Positions 1 through 4,801 of a stretch of DNA of 5,537 bases are shown here, in pieces. The first letter of the stretch is position 1, and each line of letters starts with the position of its first letter. The position numbers and the translations under genes are program-made. The stretch covers positions 1 to 5,537 of the forward strand of contig JAISMQ010000039.1 of NCBI GenBank assembly GCA_031276685.1, in the 5' to 3' direction. Source of the DNA: Treponema sp. GTDB taxonomy: Bacteria; Spirochaetota; Spirochaetia; Treponematales; Breznakiellaceae. The notes under the pieces were generated by a model that was given only the letters and a program-made list of their open reading frames with translations, searched no databases and was not told the DNA's origin.

Positions 1-1
1 C

Positions 2-88
2 TGGAGGCGGGCTGACATAACGGAAATGTCCCCCTTATCCAGGGGCGGGGCCGGCGCATTGGCTATGGGGGGTTACGGCAGGCGCTAA
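2..88 (+). CDS. possible 3' end of an upstream protein gene (partial)
   Basis: One forward frame is open from the left edge and closes with TAA at 86-88, giving a 28-residue tail that ends in GALAMGGYGRR. The other two forward frames stop almost at once (TGA at 13-15, TAA at 18-20). I recognise no family in this tail. Its codons (ATA, TTG, GCA, GCT) look less biased than those of the downstream operon, so it could be chance reading through non-coding DNA. The long palindrome starts five bases after the stop, which would suit the end of a gene. An alternative is non-coding sequence upstream of a divergent gene. Low confidence. Confidence 0.25.
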   Translation, partial: WRRADITEMSPLSRGGAGALAMGGYGRR

Positions 89-92
89 GGAC

Positions 93-211
93 GGAGGGCA
101 AAACGCCTGGGACAGTTACTTGACCGAAGCTTTGCGCCCTTTGAACCGCAGGAAATTACAGGGATTTACCGGCGCAAAGCAAGCGTGACTGCCCCAGGCG
201 TTTTGCCCTCC
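93..211. repeat. 119-bp imperfect palindrome (nested inverted repeats)
   Basis: The outer arms are perfect 19-base inverse copies: GGAGGGCAAAACGCCTGGG at 93-111 and its reverse complement at 193-211. Pairing continues inward after one mismatch (112/192): CAGT at 113-116 pairs with ACTG at 188-191, then there is a G-T wobble and two further pairs. A second perfect 10-base inverted repeat follows, GCTTTGCGCC at 129-138 with GGCGCAAAGC at 171-180. Between the outer and inner stems the left arm carries about five extra bases. The central 32 bases (139-170) form no clear extra stem. No T-run follows either outer arm, so a simple terminator is unlikely. The shape suits an intergenic palindromic repeat, a MITE-like remnant or a structured RNA; which of these it is cannot be told from one copy. 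Confidence 0.75.
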
Positions 212-272
212 TGTGTTTTCCCGCCTGCGGCGAATATCCCTTTGGTTTATGCGCCGGCCCTGCCGGGGGCGC

Positions 273-301
273 TTGACCTTTCCCCGCCGTTGCCCTAAGC
301 T
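273..301 (+). promoter_or_regulatory. weak sigma70-like promoter candidate for the tiny gene
   Basis: TTGACC at 273-278 matches five of six bases of the -35 consensus. After a 17-base spacer, TAAGCT at 296-301 matches the -10 consensus only at T1, A2 and T6. Transcription from here would begin near 308 and give a leader of about 64 bases containing the hairpin at 321-338. The position is right for the gene at 372, but the -10 is poor and spirochete promoters are not well defined by eye. Confidence 0.25.
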
Positions 302-320
302 GGACAGACTTTCCTGCCTG

Positions 321-338
321 CCCCGGAGGGGTCCGGGG
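321..338 (+). promoter_or_regulatory. perfect leader hairpin before the tiny gene
   Basis: CCCCGGA at 321-327 pairs perfectly with TCCGGGG at 332-338 around a GGGG loop, giving a 7-bp stem with six G-C pairs. It lies 19 bases before the AAGGAG ribosome binding site. A run of six T residues occurs at 350-355, but it starts 11 bases after the stem, which is too far for a standard intrinsic terminator. A role in translational control or transcript stability of the small gene is an inference. Confidence 0.4.
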
Positions 339-357
339 AAATGGACATATTTTTTAC

Positions 358-363
358 AAGGAG
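358..363 (+). promoter_or_regulatory. Shine-Dalgarno site fixing the GTG start at 372
   Basis: AAGGAG lies eight bases before GTG at 372-374, an optimal spacing. The frame is open back to an ATG at 213, but no comparable site precedes that codon. This site therefore supports the short 29-residue product rather than an 82-residue one. Confidence 0.8.
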
Positions 364-371
364 ACGCTGAA

Positions 372-461
372 GTGCCCTGCGGAAGAAAACGCAAGCTGCG
401 CAAAATCGCGACCCATAAGCGCAAGAAGAAGCTTCGGAAAAATAGACACAAGAAGAAGTAA
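372..461 (+). CDS. 29-residue basic AURKAIP1/COX24-type small ribosomal protein
   Basis: The product begins (M/V)PCGRKRKLRKIATHKRKK and ends in LRKNRHKKK: 29 residues, about half of them Lys or Arg, with no acidic residue. I recognise this as the short bacterial form of the AURKAIP1/COX24 domain, seen as roughly 29-38 residue proteins in Bacteroidetes and spirochetes. The eukaryotic relative is the mitochondrial small-subunit ribosomal protein mS38, so binding to 16S rRNA in the small subunit is the likely role; that function is inferred by homology. The GTG start is chosen for the AAGGAG eight bases upstream and because the recognisable family sequence begins exactly there. The in-frame extension back to 213 reads through the leader hairpin and has no family resemblance. 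The gene appears to be its own transcription unit, with a hairpin in its leader and a possible terminator 88 bases past its stop. Its A-rich codons differ from the GC-rich operon downstream, largely because of its lysine content. Confidence 0.8.
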   Translation: MPCGRKRKLRKIATHKRKKKLRKNRHKKK

Positions 462-549
462 GGCCCTGGCGGCCCGCCGCATGTACGGCCGGGCGGCCGT
501 GGCTGCGGCGTCCCGTGCCTGGCGCCCGTGCCGGTTCCCGGAAAGGGGC

Positions 550-568
550 CGGCTTTACAGCCGTTTTT
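550..568 (+). terminator. possible intrinsic terminator between the tiny gene and dxs
   Basis: CGGCT at 550-554 pairs with AGCCG at 559-563 around a TTAC loop, directly followed by five T residues (564-568). The arrangement is that of a rho-independent terminator, but the stem has only five pairs. It would end the transcript of the gene at 372-461 and separate it from dxs, in which case dxs needs a promoter between here and 654; I see no convincing one. Partial read-through (attenuation) is equally possible. Confidence 0.4.
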
Positions 569-576
569 GAAGATCG

Positions 577-601
577 GGCCCCGGACTGCGGTTGCGGGGC
601 C
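577..601 (+). promoter_or_regulatory. G-C hairpin in the dxs leader
   Basis: GGCCCCG at 577-583 pairs with CGGGGCC at 595-601 (7 bp, 11-base loop). A run of seven T residues at 630-636 is 28 bases further on, so this is not a classical terminator. The surrounding sequence is very G/C-rich and such stems arise by chance; the regulatory reading is speculative. Confidence 0.2.
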
Positions 602-640
602 AAAGGCGGGGTTCTTCAAAGGCGGCTTCTTTTTTTGGTT

Positions 641-644
641 GAGG
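641..644 (+). promoter_or_regulatory. ribosome binding site supporting the dxs start at 654
   Basis: GAGG, within GGTTGAGG at 637-644, lies nine bases before ATG at 654-656 and is preceded by a T-rich, unstructured stretch. No such site precedes the farther upstream in-frame GTG at 528. It is modest in strength but well placed. Confidence 0.55.
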
Positions 645-653
645 CTTTTTCAG

Positions 654-2561
654 ATGGCGGAATCGGTCCCACTTCTGCCCCGGATCTGCGGACCCGGGGA
701 CCTAAAATCGCTTACGCTTCCGGAGCTTCGCCGCCTGGCGGCGGAGATTCGGGAATGTATCATAGCCACCGTTAAGAAAAACGGGGGCCATCTGGCGTCC
801 AACCTGGGGGTGGTGGAACTGACCATTGCCCTGCACACGGTGTTCAACTCGCCCCGTGACAAGATCGTCTGGGACGTGGGGCACCAGTGTTACGCCCACA
901 AGCTCCTTACCGGGCGTTTCGCCCTGTTTCCCACCCTGCGCCGCATGGGGGGCCTGGCGGGCTTCCCCCGGCGCGACGAGAGCCCCCACGATACCTTTAA
1001 CACCGGGCATGCCTCCACCTCCGTTTCCGCCGCGCTGGGCTTCCTCGCGGGGGGGCGGATCCTGGGGATAGGGGGTATGGCGGTGGCGGTGATCGGCGAC
1101 GGGGCCCTGACCGGGGGCATGGCCTACGAGGCCCTGTCCCACGCGGGCCAGTTGGGCCTTCCGCTGGTCGTGGTTCTGAACGACAACAAGATGTCCATCG
1201 GCCCCAATGTGGGGGGGCTTTCAAAGTACCTAAGCCGCCTGTCGATGAAGTCCAACTACCAGCTTTTCCGCAGAATGTTTGACGCCCTGGTCCGGAAGAT
1301 CCCGCTGGTGGGGGAGGGCCTCTACGCAGGGATCCTCAGGCTCAAACGGGCGGTAAAGGCGGTTTTCTATACGGACAATTTCTTTGTCGATCTGGGCTTC
1401 GAGTACGTGGGGCCCATCGGCGGGCACTGTATCCCCGCCCTGCTCCAGGTCTTCCGGGACGTAAGAAAGCTGGGCCGGCCCGTGGTGATCCACGTGATCA
1501 CGCGGAAGGGCAAGGGTTACGGGGACGCGGAGGAGGATCCGGGGGCCTACCACGGGGTTTCCGCGCCGGGGGCTTCGGCGGTCCCGGCCGCGGGGGAGCC
1601 GCCGGGCTTTACCGAAGCCTTTGGCCGCTCCCTGCTCAGGGCTGCGGGACGGGATCCCCGGATCGTCGCCGTAACGGCGGCTATGGAGAAGGGGACCGGG
1701 CTTTCGGCCTTTAAGCGGGCCTTCCCGGACAGGTTTTTTGACGCGGGCATCGCGGAAGAACACGCCCTGACCTTTGCCTGCGCCCTGGCGCTGCGGTCCC
1801 TAAAGCCCGTGGCGGCGATCTACGCCACGTTTATCCAGCGCGGGGTGGACCAGGTGATCCACGACGCGGCGCTGCAGCGGCTGCCGCTGATCCTGGCGCT
1901 GGATCGTTCCGGCTTTGTCGGGGAGGACGGGGAAACCCACCAGGGCCTTTTCGATATCTGCCTCCTCCGCCCCGTGCCCGGCATGAGGATCCTCTGCCCC
2001 GCCGGCGCCGCGGAACTTGAGCTGATGCTGGACTGGGCACTTGCGGCCTTTCCCGGCGGGCCCGTCGCCATCCGCTACCCCAAGGACAGCTCGCCTGCGG
2101 AAACACCTGCCTTTTCCCAGCCCCTTGTCGAGGGCAGGGGGGTCTGGGTCCGCGGAGGCGGGGGGGATATATGCCTGGCCTTTACCGGGGGGCTCTACCG
2201 CGAGGTCTTAAAGGCCGCGGACCTTTTGGACGACGCCGGCTTTGACGCGGACTGCTACAACCTGCGCTTCCTGAAGCCCCTGGACGAAGACTACCTGGCG
2301 GCGCTTATGGACCGCTACGCCCTGACGGTGTTCGTGGAGGAAGGCATCCGGGAGGGCGGCTTCGGGGAGTACGCCCTGGCCCTGGCCCGGAGGCGGAACT
2401 GCCGGGGCAAGGTTCTGGCCCTGGCCGCGGAGGGGGGCTTCGCCGGCCTGGGGACCCGGCGGGAACTGCTCAGGGCGAATCGGCTGGACGGGGAGGGAAT
2501 TGCGGACTATGCTTTATCCGGTATTTCCCTTAACCGTTACGCGGAAAGGATCGACAAGTAA
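654..2561 (+). CDS. dxs: 1-deoxy-D-xylulose-5-phosphate synthase
   Basis: This thiamin-diphosphate enzyme condenses pyruvate with glyceraldehyde 3-phosphate to DXP, the entry step of the MEP isoprenoid pathway and a precursor for thiamin and pyridoxal. The 635 residues match the usual 620-640. The N-terminal ThDP-binding domain shows GGHLASNLG (H46), WDVGHQ (H77), GHAST (119-122 region) and the cofactor motif from GDG (148-150) to NDN (176-178); AYHG carries H300. The central transketolase-like domain has IAEEH with catalytic glutamate E368, FIQR (R396), LDRSG (R418), GETHQG (H429) and IRYPKD (R474). The C-terminal transketolase domain runs from about 500 to 625. The start at 654 is chosen because GAGG precedes it and DXS homology begins within about ten residues. 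A GTG at 528 would add 42 residues of unlike sequence. Variations on common motifs are EE for EQ after the catalytic position, GHAST for GHSST and RYPKD for RYPRG; none removes a key residue. First gene of the tight operon. Confidence 0.97.
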   Translation: MAESVPLLPRICGPGDLKSLTLPELRRLAAEIRECIIATVKKNGGHLASNLGVVELTIALHTVFNSPRDKIVWDVGHQCYAHKLLTGRFALFPTLRRMGGLAGFPRRDESPHDTFNTGHASTSVSAALGFLAGGRILGIGGMAVAVIGDGALTGGMAYEALSHAGQLGLPLVVVLNDNKMSIGPNVGGLSKYLSRLSMKSNYQLFRRMFDALVRKIPLVGEGLYAGILRLKRAVKAVFYTDNFFVDLGFEYVGPIGGHCIPALLQVFRDVRKLGRPVVIHVITRKGKGYGDAEEDPGAYHGVSAPGASAVPAAGEPPGFTEAFGRSLLRAAGRDPRIVAVTAAMEKGTGLSAFKRAFPDRFFDAGIAEEHALTFACALALRSLKPVAAIYATFIQRGVDQVIHDAALQRLPLILALDRSGFVGEDGETHQGLFDICLLRPVPGMRILCPAGAAELELMLDWALAAFPGGPVAIRYPKDSSPAETPAFSQPLVEGRGVWVRGGGGDICLAFTGGLYREVLKAADLLDDAGFDADCYNLRFLKPLDEDYLAALMDRYALTVFVEEGIREGGFGEYALALARRRNCRGKVLALAAEGGFAGLGTRRELLRANRLDGEGIADYALSGISLNRYAERIDK

Positions 2562-2563
2562 GA

Positions 2564-3442
2564 GTGGACTGGTTTCAACGTTTTATCTACGCATACGATC
2601 TGGTCAGGCCGGTTCTGGACGTGGGGATTCTGGCCTTCCTTCTCTACAAGGCCTACGATTTCCTCGTTAAAACCCAGGCCATGCAGTTGGTCAAGGGGGC
2701 GGGCCTTCTTGCCCTGGTCTACGGCGTAGCCTTTCTCTTCCGCCTTACCACGCTGCAGTGGATCCTCCAGATCCTGGCCCCTGGGCTCCTTATCGTGGTC
2801 GCGATTGTGTTCCAGCCGGAACTGAGGAAGATCTTCATGCGCCTGGGCCAGGGCGATATTTTCAGGCCCGATACCAAGCCCCGCATAGGCCAGTTCGAGG
2901 CGGTGGTGACTGCGGCGGAGATCCTGTCCCAGGAGCGGCGGGGGGCGCTGATCGTCTTTTCGCGGAAGATCAACATCAGAAACATTATCGATACGGGCAC
3001 GCGGATGAACGCCGACATATCCTCCCCCTTGATCGTGGCGGTTTTTGAATTCGACGGGCCCCTCCACGACGGGGCGATGATCATCCAGAGCGGCCGCATC
3101 GCCGCGGCCGGCTGCTTCCTCCCCCTTTCGGAGCAGCAGGGGATCCGCAAAAGCTTTGGGACGCGGCACCGGGCGGCCCTGGGCATGTCCGAACAGTCCG
3201 ACGCGGTGATCCTGGTGGTTTCCGAGGAGACCGGGGCCATTTCCCTGGCCGTTGACTCCAAGATCTACTACGACCTTTCCACGCTGGAAGTTACCCGCAA
3301 GCTAAAGGAATTCCTGGACCGGGGCGCCCGGCGCGAGGCTTTCCCCGCGTCCGGCCTTGGGGAATTGAACCCGGCCGCCGGGACGGACCTTGACCAGGCG
3401 TTTTCCTCCAAGGAGGGGGGCGATGTTTTCGCTAAACCCTAA
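2564..3442 (+). CDS. cdaA: membrane-bound diadenylate cyclase CdaA
   Basis: The enzyme joins two ATP molecules into the second messenger cyclic di-AMP, which in other bacteria controls potassium/osmolyte balance and envelope integrity. The 292 residues begin with three hydrophobic membrane segments (about 16-36, 42-60 and 66-84), followed by the conserved FQPELRKIF (83-91). The cytoplasmic DAC (DisA_N) domain spans about 105-250. It has the LHDGA motif (D169-G170-A171) and GTRHRAALG (R201-H202-R203), the two signature active-site motifs, plus VSEETG (219-224). These motifs are intact, so the protein should be active. About 40 low-similarity residues follow the domain, slightly longer than the 273-residue B. 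subtilis protein. The start is GTG two bases after the dxs stop. The nearest ribosome binding site, GGAAAGGA at 2543-2550, is 13 bases away, so translation probably depends on coupling to dxs. Its 3' end overlaps cdaR by 20 bases. Confidence 0.96.
   Translation: MDWFQRFIYAYDLVRPVLDVGILAFLLYKAYDFLVKTQAMQLVKGAGLLALVYGVAFLFRLTTLQWILQILAPGLLIVVAIVFQPELRKIFMRLGQGDIFRPDTKPRIGQFEAVVTAAEILSQERRGALIVFSRKINIRNIIDTGTRMNADISSPLIVAVFEFDGPLHDGAMIIQSGRIAAAGCFLPLSEQQGIRKSFGTRHRAALGMSEQSDAVILVVSEETGAISLAVDSKIYYDLSTLEVTRKLKEFLDRGARREAFPASGLGELNPAAGTDLDQAFSSKEGGDVFAKP
3410..3416 (+). promoter_or_regulatory. strong Shine-Dalgarno site inside cdaA for cdaR
   Basis: AAGGAGG lies six bases before ATG at 3423 and is embedded in the last codons of cdaA. 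It decides between the start at 3423 and an upstream in-frame ATG at 3390, which has no such site. Confidence 0.85.
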
Positions 3443-4427
3443 ACGGATACTCCGGGCCGTGGCGGAAAACTGGATACCCAAGGTCCTTTCCATCGCCCTG
3501 GCCCTGACGATCTTCATGATCCACAGTCTGAACACGCTGGAAACCCGGTTTTTTTCCACCCCGCTTATCATGGAGATGTCCTCCCACCTGTGCCCGTCCA
3601 GCCCCTATACCAGGATGATCCGCGTAACCCTGCGGGGGGACGCGAACAACATCCAGCCCATACAGGATGACGATATCGAGGCGTACATCGATCTTATCGG
3701 GTACGAATCGCCGGGCCGCTACTACGTCCCCGTCAAAGTCCGCAAGAAGGGAACCGCCCTGGGGGTGGAGCCGCTGGAAATTACCCTAAACCCCGTGGCG
3801 ATGAACATCACGCTGGACTACAAGCAGAACAAGTACGTCCCGCTGACGGCGAATATCGAGGGGAACCCGGAACCCGGTTTTGACCTGGTGTCCCACACCC
3901 TTTCGCCCGCCCAGGTGATCCTGGAGGGCCCCGCCGGCCTTCTGGAAAACGTGCTGGAACTCTACACCGACGTTATCGATCTGAACGGCAGGAACGCCGA
4001 TTTTTCGGTTACCGTGCCCATCCTGAACCGGGACCCCCTGCTTACGATCCGGGGCAACGGTATGACCGAATTTAAGGGCTTTGTCCACTCCCGGATCGAC
4101 GTGCGGAATTTCGGGAACATCCCCATCACGCTGCTGAACCTGGATCCCGGCCTGCGGGCGGAGCCGGATTTTAGGACCGGGACCGTCCGCCTGGAGGGGA
4201 GCCGGGGGAATCTGGACGCATTTTCCCCCCCGCCCGGCTTCCTTACGGTGGACTGCTCCTCCGTTGCCGGGGCGGGCCGTTACACGCTGCCGGTTTCGGC
4301 GGCGCTCCCCCCCTCCCTCAGCCTGGTCCGCACGGACCCCGGGGAGCTTGGCATTACCGTTACTTCGCCGGTTTTGGCGGCGCCGGAAATGCCGGATGCG
4401 CCGGAAGCGGCGGAGGAGGCCCCGTGA
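3423..4427 (+). CDS. cdaR: YbbR-domain protein CdaR, membrane partner of CdaA
   Basis: The product has 334 residues. A basic N-terminus (NPKRILRAVAENWIPK) is followed by one membrane anchor (about 19-35, VLSIALALTIFMI), which places the rest outside the cytoplasmic membrane. The rest is beta-rich and divides into about three YbbR-like repeats: roughly 43-130, 138-225 and 232-316. Repeat 2 shows the typical pattern VPLTANIEGNPEPGF ... LSPAQVILEGP ... LYTDVIDLNG. The last 16 residues (319-334) are an Ala/Pro/Glu-rich acidic tail of the kind expected for a flexible end. In Firmicutes the YbbR protein CdaR binds CdaA through the membrane and modulates cyclic di-AMP synthesis; the same partnership is inferred here from adjacency and the 20-base overlap. 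Three repeats is within the range seen in this variable family. Repeat boundaries are by eye. Confidence 0.9.
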   Translation: MFSLNPKRILRAVAENWIPKVLSIALALTIFMIHSLNTLETRFFSTPLIMEMSSHLCPSSPYTRMIRVTLRGDANNIQPIQDDDIEAYIDLIGYESPGRYYVPVKVRKKGTALGVEPLEITLNPVAMNITLDYKQNKYVPLTANIEGNPEPGFDLVSHTLSPAQVILEGPAGLLENVLELYTDVIDLNGRNADFSVTVPILNRDPLLTIRGNGMTEFKGFVHSRIDVRNFGNIPITLLNLDPGLRAEPDFRTGTVRLEGSRGNLDAFSPPPGFLTVDCSSVAGAGRYTLPVSAALPPSLSLVRTDPGELGITVTSPVLAAPEMPDAPEAAEEAP

Positions 4428-4801
4428 TCGTCGGGATAGGGGTGGACGTGGTCCATGTACGGCGCATGGCCCGCTGGCGCGCTATCCCGGGGCTGCTGGA
4501 ACGCTACTTCCACCCCGACGAGCTGGCTGCCGTCCTGGGGAAGGGCGCCGGGGCGGATCTTTCGCTGGCGGCCCGTTTCGCCGCCAAGGAAGCCTTTGGC
4601 AAGGCGCTGGGGACGGGGCTGGCGGGCATCGTGCTAAAGGACATCATGGTGGCAAATTGCTTTAACGGGCGGCCGGAGGTGCGGGTGTTCGGCACCGCCC
4701 TGAGGGCCCTGGAAAAAAGCGGCGCCCGGCGGATCCATATTTCCCTTACCCACGAGCGGGATAACGCCATCGCTATGGTGGTGCTGGAGGAATGTGGCTG
4801 A
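4424..4801 (+). CDS. acpS: holo-[acyl-carrier-protein] synthase
   Basis: AcpS transfers 4'-phosphopantetheine from coenzyme A to a serine of apo-acyl carrier protein, making it competent for fatty acid synthesis. The 125 residues are the normal size for this small trimeric cytoplasmic enzyme. Diagnostic motifs are GIGVDVV (metal-binding D8), ARFAAKEAFGKALGTG with catalytic/metal-binding E56, LKDIMV (71-76) and the C-terminal HISLTHERDNAIAMVV (105-120). The gene starts with GTG at 4424, whose last two bases form part of the cdaR TGA (4-base GTGA overlap). GGAGGAGG at 4412-4419 supplies the ribosome binding site, though it is also cdaR coding sequence. Such overlap suggests that ribosomes ending cdaR restart on acpS. 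Confidence 0.95.
   Translation: MIVGIGVDVVHVRRMARWRAIPGLLERYFHPDELAAVLGKGAGADLSLAARFAAKEAFGKALGTGLAGIVLKDIMVANCFNGRPEVRVFGTALRALEKSGARRIHISLTHERDNAIAMVVLEECG

Noticed and set aside
1..18. Possible divergent minus-strand gene start (ATG at 18-16, AAGGGGG at 36-30)
   Set aside because: Only six codons are visible before the edge and the putative ribosome binding site is 11 bases away; too little to support a call.
93..211. Integron attC recombination site
   Set aside because: The nested inverted repeats resemble an attC outline, but the required RYYYAAC and GTTRRRY core sites are absent at the arm ends, and no integrase or cassette is nearby.
213..371. N-terminal extension of the tiny gene to an ATG at 213
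   Set aside because: It has no ribosome binding site, would read through the leader hairpin, and the family-like sequence begins exactly at the GTG at 372 with an ideal AAGGAG before it.
473..493. G-C hairpin (CCCGCCG / CGGCCGGG) just after the tiny gene as its terminator
   Set aside because: The stem has a bulge and no T-run follows; the structure at 550-568 is the better candidate.
116..619. 167-residue minus-strand reading frame covering the tiny gene and its flanks
   Set aside because: It runs antisense to the well-supported 29-residue gene and through the palindrome, is rich in Pro/Gly/Arg from GC-rich shadow codons, and resembles no family.
528..653. Longer dxs start at GTG 528
   Set aside because: The added 42 residues do not look like DXS, no ribosome binding site is present, and the stretch contains terminator-like structure. 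ATG at 654 fits DXS length and motif spacing.
462..653. TPP riboswitch before dxs
   Set aside because: DXS feeds thiamin synthesis, so I looked for the conserved CTGAGA core and its partner stem; neither is present.
2537..3169. 210-residue minus-strand frame across cdaA, and other long minus-strand frames in dxs, cdaR and the DUF2225 gene
   Set aside because: These are opposite-strand shadows caused by strong third-position GC bias; each lies over a forward gene with clear family motifs.
3394..3404. Second copy of part of the palindrome arm (CCAGGCGTTTT, also at 194-204)
   Set aside because: Only 11 bases match, it lies within cdaA coding sequence in frame, and the rest of the palindrome is missing; chance is sufficient.
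3390..3422. Longer cdaR start at ATG 3390
   Set aside because: The added residues are arginine-rich shadow sequence of cdaA, and the strong AAGGAGG at 3410-3416 points to ATG 3423.
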